A DNA stretch of 64,000 nt, taken from positions 83,886 to 147,885 of the forward strand of contig JAEINQ010000005.1 in NCBI GenBank assembly GCA_016342285.1, in the 5' to 3' direction. The notes beneath the pieces are model-generated. The model searched no databases, was not told where the DNA came from, and worked only from the letters and a program-made list of their open reading frames with translations. The position numbers and the translations under genes are program-made. Source of the DNA: Desulfobacterales bacterium (GTDB lineage: Bacteria > Desulfobacterota > Desulfobacteria > Desulfobacterales > JAEINQ01). Positions 23,534 to 30,426 of the stretch are shown here, piece after piece (the stretch's first letter is position 1; every line of letters starts with the position of its first letter).

Positions 23534-23987
23534 TGGCCGGAACATTGAGCAAGAAGCCCTTGACATCAACGGCTACACCATGGAGCAGATCATGGCCTTC
23601 CCGCCTGCGGTGGACGGGTTGCTCAAGCTCCAAAAGGTTCTCGCCAGATATGTAAACAAGTACAAGAAAAGTGACAAATTTGTAGCTTCTGGCTACAATG
23701 TCGGGTTCGATATGGACATGCTCTATGAAACCTGGTTTGCGGTCAGCGACCAGTACGGCCCCGGGAGCTGGATCTTTTCAGCCAGAGAGGACATTTTGAC
23801 CGATGTGGCCCGGTTGATTGCCTTAAAGGGCTTGCGATTGGACGATTACAAGCTGGGCACGGTTTGTGATGCGTTCGGCGTCAAGCTGGGTCTGGATGCC
23901 CACAATGCCGTTGCCGATATCAGGGCCACCCGGGAGCTGGGCCGGATCGTATGCGAGGAATTATATGGCTGGAAACAGGCAGCTTGA
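23388..23987 (+). CDS. DnaQ-like 3'-5' exonuclease
   Basis: This 199-residue DEDD-family protein has FDTETTG (Exo I, Asp 11/Glu 13), ASGYNVGFDMDML (Exo II) and DAHNAVADIRATREL (Exo III, His and Asp). It resembles proofreading subunits and RNase-T-like enzymes. It might proofread, or degrade host DNA or RNA ends. The start is one of several close Mets (23388, 23394, 23400). A downstream VRR-NUC gene overlaps its end. Confidence 0.8.
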   Translation: MKMRMKKFWFDTETTGTNPRRHSIIQLAGLVEIEGTVVEEVEILMRPLDGRNIEQEALDINGYTMEQIMAFPPAVDGLLKLQKVLARYVNKYKKSDKFVASGYNVGFDMDMLYETWFAVSDQYGPGSWIFSAREDILTDVARLIALKGLRLDDYKLGTVCDAFGVKLGLDAHNAVADIRATRELGRIVCEELYGWKQAA

Positions 23988-24294
23988 AACAGGGATTACG
24001 AATAAAATTCTCAAGTATTTAAATTCGCTTGAGGGATGCAAGGCCAGGAAGCGATTCGCTGGCCCCGGGAAAAAAGGCGAGCCTGATATCACTGGTGCGT
24101 ACCGTGGGCTTCGGTTGGAAATCGAGGTTAAGGCCGGCGACAATCAACCCTCAAAGATCCAGATCGCCCGGTTAAAGGCCTGGAAAGATTGTGGGTGTCT
24201 GTCCATGTGCGTTTGGTCGCTGGAAGAGGTCCAGGTCGCCATGATAAAACTATCAGATGAATTCTGGTGGAACTCTCAAAAGAAAGCAGCATAG
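23965..24294 (+). CDS. VRR-NUC domain nuclease
   Basis: This 109-residue protein from ATG 23965 has KGEPDITGAYRGLRLEIEVK followed by a Q-containing helix (QIARLKAWKDCG). This is the PD-(D/E)XK variant pattern of stand-alone VRR-NUC proteins, common in phages and thought to cut branched DNA. It overlaps the exonuclease gene by 23 nt. Confidence 0.78.
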   Translation: MAGNRQLETGITNKILKYLNSLEGCKARKRFAGPGKKGEPDITGAYRGLRLEIEVKAGDNQPSKIQIARLKAWKDCGCLSMCVWSLEEVQVAMIKLSDEFWWNSQKKAA

Positions 24295-24302
24295 GAGGCT
24301 TT

Positions 24303-24650
24303 TTGTTAAAAGAATATGAAGCGTTTGTCTTGAGCGTTGATAAATACACCCAGCTCGATTATCCGCTGTCACACGGATTCAAGCAGGTCTTGTTTGCCGC
24401 CCTGGGGATCACAGGAGAAGGGGGCGAGGTCGCGGATAAGGTAAAAAAGATCCTACGGGATAAACAGGGCATCGTTTCCCCGACCGATTGCCGCGAGCTG
24501 CTGTTGGAGCTGGGCGACGTCCAATGGTACATTGCCAAGATGGCCAGGGCACTGGGTTCAAATCTCAGTGAGGTTATCGCAATGAATCAGGTCAAACTCG
24601 AAGATCGGGCGGCCCGAAACAAAATAAATGGAGAGGGGGATAACAGATAA
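24303..24650 (+). CDS. MazG-like nucleotide pyrophosphohydrolase
   Basis: The protein has 115 residues. The pattern GITGEGGEVADKVKKILRD followed by LLLELGDVQWYIAKMARALG gives the ExxE...ExxD metal-binding helices of MazG. Phage MazG proteins hydrolyse NTPs or (p)ppGpp-related nucleotides and may keep the host metabolically active. TTG 24303 is the likely start, 4 nt after AGGAGG. The longer frame from 24267 would overlap the previous gene. Confidence 0.75.
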   Translation: MLKEYEAFVLSVDKYTQLDYPLSHGFKQVLFAALGITGEGGEVADKVKKILRDKQGIVSPTDCRELLLELGDVQWYIAKMARALGSNLSEVIAMNQVKLEDRAARNKINGEGDNR

Positions 24651-24991
24651 TGCCAAGTGGGCCACAAGGGCATTCGCTTAAGGAGGCGTTGGCCGAGCTG
24701 GATGCAGCGGCTGTTAGGGTAAAAGCCGCCATAGATATAACCACGTCTCCTGAGAATAAAATCAAGTTCCAACAGCTTCGGAACTCGATCATGCGTCACA
24801 GGCGGGCCTTGTTGAAATTGATGTTTGATTATGATGACGCCTTGGCCTGCGTCGGGACTACGTCTTGGTATAGCCAATGGAAGGCAAAAGGCCGGCCTGG
24901 GGCAAAAGAAACGCCAAGCTATAAAAAGAAACTGGTTAAAGTGGACAAGCGATTTAAGGCAAACAGGACTGTCTCGAAAAGTGTCTCATAG
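24650..24991 (+). CDS. hypothetical helical protein
   Basis: This 113-residue protein starts MPSGPQGHSLKEALAELDAA. It is helical then very basic at the C-terminus (SYKKKLVKVDKRFKANRTVS). Its 3' end carries the first of several GTGTCTCA repeats. It may bind nucleic acid. Unknown. Confidence 0.5.
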   Translation: MPSGPQGHSLKEALAELDAAAVRVKAAIDITTSPENKIKFQQLRNSIMRHRRALLKLMFDYDDALACVGTTSWYSQWKAKGRPGAKETPSYKKKLVKVDKRFKANRTVSKSVS

Positions 24992-25035
24992 TGTCTCAAG
25001 AAAGTGTCTCATGTAAAGACAACTACTTGAGACAC
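24981..25035. repeat. GTGTCTCA direct and inverted repeats
   Basis: GTGTCTCA occurs at 24981, 24991 and 25004 and in inverted form (TGAGACAC) at 25028. GGGTACAGAT is then repeated at 25039 and 25070. This repeat-dense stretch leads into the 41-bp array. The whole non-coding tract (24992-25340) may be a protein-binding or replication/partition region. Confidence 0.5.
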
Positions 25036-25112
25036 TCTTGGGTACAGATGCCGAAAACACCCCATATCATGGGTACAGATCCTCAAATGATATTTTTCCG
25101 CAAAACAACAAA

Positions 25113-25317
25113 AAGCGTCAAAAATGTTCGAAAACGAAAAGAAACACCGGGCCAAGCGTCAAAAATGTTCGAAAACGAAAAGGATCACCGAGTCAAGCGT
25201 CGAAAATGTTCGAAAACGAAAAGAATCACCGAGTCAAGCGCCCAAAACTTGTCAAAATGACAAGAATCACCGAGTCAGGCGCCACATACCTTGTCAAAAT
25301 GACAAGACTCACCGTTC
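25113..25317 (+). repeat. 41-bp tandem repeat array, five units, with exchanged central dyads
   Basis: Units start at 25113, 25154, 25195, 25236 and 25277, always 41 bp apart. Flanks are conserved (AAGCG at the start, TCACCGAGTC at the end). Units 1-3 carry the dyad TTCG-AAAA-CGAA. In units 4-5 it is replaced by CTTGTCA-AAA-TGACAAG. As 41 is not a multiple of three, the array is not coding. The spacing is close to four helical turns. The array ends at the leader of the gene at 25341. Confidence 0.75.
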
Positions 25318-25340
25318 AAAATCAAAAAGGAGCACCGAGC

Positions 25341-25733
25341 ATGAATGTTAAGCAGATTAGCCAAGTCGCAAGTTTCCTGAAAGCAGGGCTCGACAAAAAG
25401 GGTTGGTTGGACGTGAGGTTGCGGATTGACCATAACGTCCATAGCGTGGTGTTCAGTTATCCGGACATGCCAGACAGCGGTGATAATACGATGCAGGTAA
25501 GTTATCGGGCGCTGGTTGAGGCGCTTGAGTTGGCGGTCGAGCTTCGTGAGGCCCAAAAAGCCCGCGAGGTAAAAAATAAAAGCGTCACGACGCGCGCTGT
25601 ATGGCACGGCAAGAAAGAAGCCCTGCCCGATGGCACTGTGAGCATGCAGGAATTTCTCGAAAAGATTGGCAAAGCGAACAGGCGCGGCCATTTTATAGTG
25701 GCAAGTGTGCCCATGGGCGCCATTTCAAGATAA
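25341..25733 (+). CDS. hypothetical protein, paralogue of the next gene's N-terminus
   Basis: The 130-residue protein starts at ATG 25341 (MNVKQISQVASFLKAGLDKK), with AAAGGAG upstream. Its first 95 residues align with residues 1-90 of the next gene (VSFLKAG, LDV, FSYP, DNT, SY..L.EALELA). The two leaders (TTCAAAATCAAAAAGGAGCA) are identical, showing tandem duplication. The frame is open upstream through the 41-bp array, but that part is not believed coding. Confidence 0.58.
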   Translation: MNVKQISQVASFLKAGLDKKGWLDVRLRIDHNVHSVVFSYPDMPDSGDNTMQVSYRALVEALELAVELREAQKAREVKNKSVTTRAVWHGKKEALPDGTVSMQEFLEKIGKANRRGHFIVASVPMGAISR

Positions 25734-25764
25734 CCAATTCAAAATCAAAAAGGAGCACCCGACC

Positions 25765-26547
25765 ATGAAGACAGAAAATATAGTGCAACTCGTAAGTTTC
25801 CTGAAAGCGGGCATCACCAAAGACGGCCGGTTAGACGTGGCGCTTCAAGTCGATCCTGATGACCATCATTTGGCGTTTAGCTACCCGTTTTTGAAGGATC
25901 CGGCTGATAACACAGCCTGTGTGAGCTATTTGGAACTGATCGAGGCGCTTGAACTGGCAATCGATGCCCAAAACGCCCAAAAAGCAGCACCGAGTCTCAC
26001 GACCCATGCGGCCTGGCTCGGTGATCCTGAACCCAAATCCGAGATTCGCGGCATGTCTGCTGACATGATCATTATTGATGATCTTGAGTCCGGTGCCCCC
26101 GAGCCAATTGCCACGACTCCGATAGACTGGTATCACATTCTCACGGCCAGAATGGCGGCGGCTGATAAGCCCCAAACACCGCCCGATGCCCGGCTGGCCC
26201 GGTATGATGAATTCATGGCCCGGGCCCGCACGATTGTGACCCAGAAAAACCACGACTACTCAGGCGGAAAACAAGACACCGATCCCAATGCCAATTTTGT
26301 CGAGATCGCCAGGCTCTTAGAGGGCGCCCCCATCACGCCCTACACAGTGGCCATGATCTACAAACTCAAGCACGTTTTCAGCTTGCTGACGTTTTGTAAG
26401 ACTGGCCGGCAGGAATCGGGCGAGGCCCTTTTAGGACGGCATCAAGACGACTCGAACTACAGCTTCATCTTAAACGAGCTGGTCGCGCTGCACGAAGAGT
26501 GTTTTGCAACGCCCGACGAAGAAACAAAAACCAAACTGGCCGCCTGA
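25765..26547 (+). CDS. two-part protein; C-terminus like nucleotide-modification-associated domain (DUF1599-like)
   Basis: The protein has 260 residues. Residues 1-90 duplicate the preceding gene's product. Residues about 150-235 (ARYDEFMARARTIVTQKNHD, then YSGG...DPNANF) resemble the KNxDY...DPxANF helical domain of DUF1599-type phage proteins linked to nucleotide modification or metabolism. The match is by eye only. It has the same leader and AAGGAG site as its paralogue. Confidence 0.55.
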   Translation: MKTENIVQLVSFLKAGITKDGRLDVALQVDPDDHHLAFSYPFLKDPADNTACVSYLELIEALELAIDAQNAQKAAPSLTTHAAWLGDPEPKSEIRGMSADMIIIDDLESGAPEPIATTPIDWYHILTARMAAADKPQTPPDARLARYDEFMARARTIVTQKNHDYSGGKQDTDPNANFVEIARLLEGAPITPYTVAMIYKLKHVFSLLTFCKTGRQESGEALLGRHQDDSNYSFILNELVALHEECFATPDEETKTKLAA

Positions 26548-26593
26548 TTCTACGATTAAAGAAGAAAACCCCAAATGCCTTTTGCTTTTTTTC

Positions 26594-26631
26594 CTGTGCC
26601 CCGATCTTGCCTCTCTAATAGGGGGGCACAG
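26594..26631 (+). terminator. hairpin CTGTGCCCC / GGGGCACAG
   Basis: A 9-bp stem (26594-26602 with 26623-26631) lies about 50 bp after the preceding stop codon, preceded by a T-rich run. It is possibly a terminator reading leftward, or simply part of the structured tract 26548-26977, which has no gene. Confidence 0.4.
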
Positions 26632-26739
26632 GATGGGGGGGTCTGTCTATAAAAATAATGGGTACGATTACCTACGTAAAGTCCATCACCGAAAGATGAT
26701 TGTTGTTCCTCTATTGTAGTATTATAGCGCCGTTATTTT

Positions 26740-26778
26740 AAGCCCAACACCCCTTGTTTTCGGGTGTCTGGGCTTTTC
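26740..26778 (+). terminator. rho-independent terminator
   Basis: AAGCCCA-ACACCC pairs with GGGTGT-c-TGGGCTT, followed by TTCTTG. It is a strong two-part stem typical of intrinsic termination, lying about 190 bp after the previous gene. Confidence 0.6.
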
Positions 26779-26781
26779 TTG

Positions 26782-26821
26782 TTTGATAGACACAGCGCGA
26801 TCCTCCGCCGCTATTGACTCC
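26782..26821 (+). repeat. dispersed structured element, short copy without centre
   Basis: TTTGATAGACACAGCGC is joined directly to GATCCTCCGCCGCTATTGAC. These are the left and right edges of the 140-bp elements at 29685 and 34297, with the variable central part missing. It lies in a 430-bp gene-free stretch. Confidence 0.5.
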
Positions 26822-26919
26822 GATCCAAGGCCCAGTCAATCGACTGGCGTTTCTCAGGCCCTACCGCTGGCATAGCTGCTCGATATATCTGATCTTATTT
26901 CTCTCGATCATGAAAAAAT

Positions 26920-26933
26920 GCTCTTTGTGCTTG
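26920..26933 (+). promoter_or_regulatory. recurrent intergenic motif, copy 8
   Basis: GCTCTTTGTGCTTG followed by GGTCAGTTCTTTAAACCC lies 44 bp upstream of the AcrIII-1-like gene. Confidence 0.45.
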
Positions 26934-26977
26934 GGTCAGTTCTTTAAACCCAAAACCCAAAAACAGGAGATTGAAAC

Positions 26978-27313
26978 ATGACTACTTATCTGGCGAGCAC
27001 GTTCTCACCCATGATGTTGTCTTCCGACGTGCGTGAAACCTCGATCAGGGAGATCCCGCTGTCGAGCGTCCCGGCCGTTGAAAGTATGCGCTCGATTGTA
27101 TCGCATGAGAATACCGCCGCCGTGCTCAGCATGATGCTGTGCGAGCCCGTGGCGTTCAGCCGGGTCAACGTCGAACTGGCCCCCGGGGACATGCTGTATT
27201 GCGTTGTTCCGTATTTTCGGGCCACCGAGGCCCGGGAGTTCACCTTCGACGAGGTTATGAGCGCCGGATTCCGGTGCTTCGTCGTTGGTTGCTCGGGAAA
27301 CCCCACCCGATGA
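26978..27313 (+). CDS. AcrIII-1 / DUF1874 family protein (candidate cA4 ring nuclease, type III CRISPR antagonist)
   Basis: This 111-residue protein follows the DUF1874 pattern: YLASTFSPMML (compare FLxNAFSxxML), IVSHENTAAVLSMML (compare IGHDSTxxLxN), FSRVNVELAPGDMLYCVV and YFRATEAREFTFDEV. His 43, Arg 81 and Glu 84 fall where viral AcrIII-1 has its catalytic His 47, Arg 85 and Glu 88. That family degrades cyclic tetra-adenylate and switches off type III CRISPR effectors. AGGAG lies upstream of the ATG. Family recognition is from memory of the motif, not a search. Confidence 0.78.
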   Translation: MTTYLASTFSPMMLSSDVRETSIREIPLSSVPAVESMRSIVSHENTAAVLSMMLCEPVAFSRVNVELAPGDMLYCVVPYFRATEAREFTFDEVMSAGFRCFVVGCSGNPTR

Positions 27314-27387
27314 TCCGGGACATGATCGGGGCCGCTGTGACCTTTGCGATGTGCGGGATCTTCGCACTGGTCGCAGCGCTTCTTTAA
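27310..27387 (+). CDS. very small membrane peptide
   Basis: This is a 25-residue frame ([20 protein letters not shown] then VAALL), one predicted transmembrane helix, overlapping the stop of the preceding gene (ATGA). Coupling and strong hydrophobicity are the only support. Confidence 0.4.
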   Translation: MIRDMIGAAVTFAMCGIFALVAALL

Positions 27388-27392
27388 AAAAA

Positions 27393-27405
27393 TTCTTTTT
27401 GTTCT
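27393..27405 (+). promoter_or_regulatory. recurrent intergenic motif, copy 9 (ssb leader)
   Basis: TTCTTTTTGTTCT with a preceding A-run begins a 95-nt leader that is nearly repeated before the gene at 28083. Confidence 0.55.
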
Positions 27406-27432
27406 CGTTTTGAAGTTTCCACACCCAAACCA

Positions 27433-27448
27433 GAGGCCGTCGAGCCTC
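27433..27448 (+). promoter_or_regulatory. ssb leader hairpin GAGGC-CGTCGA-GCCTC
   Basis: A 5-bp stem with a 6-nt CNNCGA loop lies 37 nt before the ssb ATG. The sister leader (28030-28045) has GGGAC-CACCGA-GTCCC at the same place. Two pairs change in compensation, which favours an RNA hairpin. CCCATTGAATTGGGAG overlapping the ribosome binding site is also shared. Confidence 0.55.
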
Positions 27449-27484
27449 AAACTTCCCATTGAATTGGGAGAAAGCGAGCGAATC

Positions 27485-27928
27485 ATGATTAACAAAATCC
27501 AACTGATTGGCAACCTGGGGCAAGACGCGATCGTGCGTTACACGCCGGACGGCCGCGCCGTCGCCAACCTGTCTGTCGCCACCACCGAAAAGTGGACCGA
27601 TAAACAGACCGGGGAAGCCCGGGAGCGAACCGAGTGGCACCGGGCCGTGATCTTCGGCAAGTTCGCCGAAGTGGCGGGCAAGATGTACAAGAAGGGCCGC
27701 CAGATTTATCTGGAAGGCAAGCTCCAGACCCGCAAATGGCATGACGACAAAGCGGGCTGCGACCGCTGGACCACGGAGATCGTGAGCCAGATGTGTCGGC
27801 TGCTCGGTCCCGCCCCGGAACGTCGCCCCGAGCCCGCCGTGGCAGCAGCCGGAGCAGAGGGTCAGATCCCGGGACCGGCCAATGAGACTGCCGGCGACTA
27901 TGGCATGGACGACGACGTCCCGTTCTGA
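27485..27928 (+). CDS. ssb: single-stranded DNA-binding protein
   Basis: This 147-residue OB-fold SSB starts [20 protein letters not shown] and has [17 protein letters not shown] and [11 protein letters not shown] Pro/Ala-rich linker leads to an acidic tip DDDVPF that recruits replication proteins. ATG 27485 has GGGAG in the leader. The leader is duplicated upstream of the next gene, so the two genes may be co-regulated. Confidence 0.92.
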   Translation: MINKIQLIGNLGQDAIVRYTPDGRAVANLSVATTEKWTDKQTGEARERTEWHRAVIFGKFAEVAGKMYKKGRQIYLEGKLQTRKWHDDKAGCDRWTTEIVSQMCRLLGPAPERRPEPAVAAAGAEGQIPGPANETAGDYGMDDDVPF

Positions 27929-27990
27929 TCGTCTCAGGCAAAAACAGGCGGGCGGTGCTTCTTCTCGGCCGCTCGTCACTTCTTAAAAAA

Positions 27991-28003
27991 TTCTTTTTGT
28001 TCT
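27991..28003 (+). promoter_or_regulatory. recurrent intergenic motif, copy 10
   Basis: TTCTTTTTGTTCT begins the second copy of the ssb-type leader. Confidence 0.55.
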
Positions 28004-28029
28004 CGTTTTGAGTTTTCAAACCCAACCCA

Positions 28030-28045
28030 GGGACCACCGAGTCCC
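28030..28045 (+). promoter_or_regulatory. leader hairpin GGGAC-CACCGA-GTCCC
   Basis: It is the covarying counterpart of the ssb leader hairpin, 38 nt before the ATG at 28083. Confidence 0.55.
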
Positions 28046-28082
28046 AAACCATCCCATTGAATTGGGAGAAAGAGAGTCCATC

Positions 28083-28424
28083 ATGAAAAGAATCGCCAGC
28101 ATGCTGACCGTCATCGCCCTGATCGCAGCCCTGATCACCATCGGAGTCGGAACCGCCATCGCCGCTGACCAGCTTCTCGACACGAAGGTCGACTCGGTGG
28201 TCACGAAGATCGACCGAAACGGAAACGCCTACGTCAGGGCGATCATCTCCGAGAAGAAAGAGATCTCAGGCGTTGCCTACGACGCCACCACTGCCGTCAT
28301 GTTTTTCGGTGAGCAGGTCGCCTTCGGCAAGACGCTCAAAGCCGGATCCCCGCTCAAGGCGATTGTGGCCGCCAACGAATACAAGGGCCGTGTGAGTTAT
28401 ACGGTCCTGGCCCGGGTGAATTAA
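28083..28424 (+). CDS. small exported protein
   Basis: The protein has 113 residues. Residues 1-27 are a signal peptide (MKRIASMLTVIALIAALITI then GVGTAIA, cleavage before ADQ). The mature part is a small beta-rich domain (AYVRAIISEKKEISGVAYDA). It probably sits in the periplasm. It shares its leader with ssb. Unknown function. Confidence 0.62.
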   Translation: MKRIASMLTVIALIAALITIGVGTAIAADQLLDTKVDSVVTKIDRNGNAYVRAIISEKKEISGVAYDATTAVMFFGEQVAFGKTLKAGSPLKAIVAANEYKGRVSYTVLARVN

Positions 28425-28441
28425 GAGTTTCGGCCGAAACA

Positions 28442-28473
28442 CGGCGCACCGGGCATCCCCACCCGGTGCGCCG
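28442..28473 (+). terminator. strong hairpin CGGCGCACCGGG / CCCGGTGCGCCG
   Basis: A perfect 12-bp stem with an 8-nt loop lies 18 bp after a stop codon. It lacks a T-tract, so it may stabilise the mRNA or act as a pause site. A second, 10-bp hairpin (28585-28612) follows before the next gene. The 28425-28655 gap has no other feature. Confidence 0.5.
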
Positions 28474-28655
28474 ATTGCAATTCCAAATAGGAGGGTCGGT
28501 ACTCGAAATGGACTGATTGTGGCCCAGAATAGGTTAAGCGGCTGACCGGCAATAAGGAAGCGGCGGCACACCAAACGCTTACCGAGTGGGGCGCGATTCG
28601 GAGCGCTCCACTGACAGTGAAGTTCGACCACATCTTAGAAAGAAAGGTGCACCGC

Positions 28656-29054
28656 ATGAGACGCTACAAGCGAGCTACACCATGGGAAGATTACCTTTGC
28701 CTGCTGGGCCTTATCCTTATTATCGGTCTGGCTATGATCGACATCGGGCTTGCCCATGCAGGGGTTGAACCAGAGCTGCCCGGGGTAAACATGCGTCACA
28801 TCGTCCGCCACTGGATCGACGCCGAGAAAAATCTCGTCACGATTGAAATTGACGAGGTTCTGGCCAGTGGCTCCGACGGCGCCTGCCATATCGCAGGCAA
28901 ATTGTTTCACTCGATTTGTCGTCTGGGGTTTGACTTACTGGTACTTCCACCTGCCGGTCGCGCCCCGGGCGACAATTTCGTGCCAAGTCGAGTCAACCCG
29001 ATGGATGCACAGTGGACCCGGTATCTGGTTGGGAATCAGGACTGGGACGAGTGA
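28656..29054 (+). CDS. small exported or membrane protein
   Basis: The 132-residue protein starts at ATG 28656 (AGAAAGG 9 nt upstream; ATG 28617 is an alternative). One hydrophobic segment (LCLLGLILIIGLAMIDIGLA) ends in AHA, a possible signal peptidase site. The remainder is soluble. It is coupled by GTGA overlap to the next gene. Confidence 0.55.
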   Translation: MRRYKRATPWEDYLCLLGLILIIGLAMIDIGLAHAGVEPELPGVNMRHIVRHWIDAEKNLVTIEIDEVLASGSDGACHIAGKLFHSICRLGFDLLVLPPAGRAPGDNFVPSRVNPMDAQWTRYLVGNQDWDE

Positions 29055-29566
29055 GACAAAAGTTCAAAACGATCTTAACGGTCGCGTCGCTGGCCATGGC
29101 CATCATGGGCCTTGTGACGTTTAGCCTGTTTATTCTGGAAGAGAGCTTCCAGACGGTCATGTTTGGCACATGGCCCGCCCAAGACGCCAAAGACTGGGAG
29201 CTTGTCTCAGAGGGCGCTGATCTGATGGTCGGAATCACCAACACCATGAAAGTGGTGAACTATTCAGCGGGCTGGGTTCAGCCCATCGCGTTTGTGGCAT
29301 ATCGAAAATACGGCATTGCCGCTGAATATTACACTCGGTGCCTTCGGGCAAAAGTGTTTGCCAATCGGCCCGAGTTATTTGTTGGTCGCCCTGTGAGCTT
29401 CGAGTTTCGCCCTAAAGAGATCCGGGCGATGCCTGATGGCTCGTTTTTGGCCGTAAATGGTCAGATGCAGGTCCGCACACCAATTAGATTGGAGGGCGCG
29501 GTATTTCGCGTCTCAGGCGTTCTGGAGCGCATCGATGATCGGACGCTTCAGGTGACGATGCCATGA
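29051..29566 (+). CDS. membrane-anchored hypothetical protein
   Basis: The 171-residue protein starts from GTG 29051, overlapping the previous TGA. It has an N-terminal transmembrane helix (LTVASLAMAIMGLVTFSLFI) then a periplasmic-type domain. The C-terminus is beta-rich (GAVFRVSGVLERIDDRTLQV). It forms a pair with the preceding exported protein. Confidence 0.55.
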   Translation: MRQKFKTILTVASLAMAIMGLVTFSLFILEESFQTVMFGTWPAQDAKDWELVSEGADLMVGITNTMKVVNYSAGWVQPIAFVAYRKYGIAAEYYTRCLRAKVFANRPELFVGRPVSFEFRPKEIRAMPDGSFLAVNGQMQVRTPIRLEGAVFRVSGVLERIDDRTLQVTMP

Positions 29567-29571
29567 AAAAC

Positions 29572-29583
29572 TTTTCTTGTTCT
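29572..29583 (+). promoter_or_regulatory. recurrent intergenic motif, copy 11
   Basis: TTTTCTTGTTCT is followed by a hairpin GGTGGT-CTGGTCA-ACCACC (29603-29621), then a terminator. It resembles an orphan leader with no gene behind it. Confidence 0.4.
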
Positions 29584-29630
29584 GATTTTGTTGATTTCCC
29601 CCGGTGGTCTGGTCAACCACCAAACATAGA

Positions 29631-29672
29631 GCCTCAGTCGGCCGGGTAGCTCCCGGTTGGCTGGGGCTTTTT
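29631..29672 (+). terminator. rho-independent terminator
   Basis: GCCTCAGTCGGCCGGG pairs with CCCGGTTGGCTGGGGC around a TAGCT loop, followed by TTTTTG. It is a strong intrinsic terminator closing the membrane-protein pair. Confidence 0.75.
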
Positions 29673-29684
29673 GTATTTATTTTA

Positions 29685-29826
29685 TTTGGCAGGTACAGCG
29701 CCGCGCCGGCTTCCCATTGTTCCAGGCACGGCTGCTGGCGTAAATTCCGGCTTCCTTCGTCAGCCAAAATTTACTGGCATCCGTAGCCTGGCCCTGCAGG
29801 GCGATCCTCTGCGGCTATTTATTTCA
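29685..29826 (+). repeat. dispersed structured element, copy A
   Basis: The left edge TTTGGCAGGTACAGCGCCGC and right edge GCCCTGCAGGGCGATCCTC...CGGCTATTTA match the copy at 34297-34439 closely. The centre is a dyad (GTAAATTCCGGCT, 29740, with AGCCAAAATTTAC, 29762) of different sequence but equal position. No coding potential is seen. Confidence 0.6.
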
Positions 29827-29855
29827 TCGGATAGACCCTGGCAACCGAGGATCAT

Positions 29856-30073
29856 GTGGGGCCAGCCCCACACCCCGCTACTTTTGCAAAAGTAGCAAAA
29901 CTGGAAGGGCAAGTGCCCGCAGATCGATCACCCCCACCACCGAGCGACTGCCACCATCGGGTCAAAATGGCAGCTCCCTCAACCCGCTGTATTGACCGCA
30001 TCCGTGGCATATCGACCATCTTCCGTGGACTTTGGGCGGTCAACAGCGGGTAGACGGAGCAAAACTGCCATTT
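29856..30073. repeat. hairpin cluster with a long interrupted inverted repeat
   Basis: GTGGGGC/GCCCCAC (29856-29871) and the perfect 18-bp palindrome CTACTTTTGCAAAAGTAG (29878-29895) precede a long dyad. In it 29964-29999 (AAAATGGCAG...TTGACCGC) pairs with 30036-30073 (GCGGTCAA...CTGCCATTT). It is non-coding. Confidence 0.6.
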
Positions 30074-30095
30074 ATGCCCCACGCTCAATGGGGCC

Positions 30096-30265
30096 GCATG
30101 CTAAAGCGAAAGCCACTGGCTGAGCACGTCCGGCGCCTGGCTGGCGGCTGTTAAATCGGAGTGCAGCGCGAGCCAAAAAGCCGGCTCGCTCGCACTTGAC
30201 CGATTTTAACGCCGCTATCAGCCAGGCACCAGACGTGCACGCCAGATCTGGCTTTCTTCGCATGC
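30096..30265. repeat. 170-bp nested inverted repeat
   Basis: Nested arms are visible from outside in: GCATGC/GCATGC, AAGCCA/TGGCTT, GCACGTC/GACGTGC, GCCTGGCTG/CAGCCAGGC, GTTAAATCGG/CCGATTTTAAC and GCGAGCC/GGCTCGC around an AAAAAG loop at about 30175. It could extrude as a cruciform or fold as RNA. No gene is present in 29567-30645. Confidence 0.65.
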
Positions 30266-30351
30266 TGGTGGGTTTCTCTCTCTCTACTCACCACATCCGC
30301 CCTCATATCATGGCAGTTCCTTCCCGCAAGGGCAGACACCATTGAGGTAAT

Positions 30352-30426
30352 GCCAAATCTCCCAATGGCAAAACATGCCAATCTTAAAAAGCCACTGAAT
30401 GTTTTGCCATGAGCCGGAGATTTGGC
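30352..30426. repeat. inverted repeat GCCAAATCTCC...GGAGATTTGGC
   Basis: The outer arms (30352-30362 with 30416-30426) and inner arms ATGGCAAAACAT (30365) and ATGTTTTGCCAT (30399) form a long two-part stem. It is the last structure before the DUF4326 gene. Confidence 0.6.

Noticed and set aside
25113..25317. 41-bp array as CRISPR or as coding repeats
   Set aside because: Units are contiguous without spacers, and 41 is not a multiple of three, so each unit would be read in a different frame.
25038..25340. Long frame running through the 41-bp array into the next gene
   Set aside because: Its N-terminal part is repeat-derived. ATG 25341 has a proper ribosome binding site shared with its paralogue.
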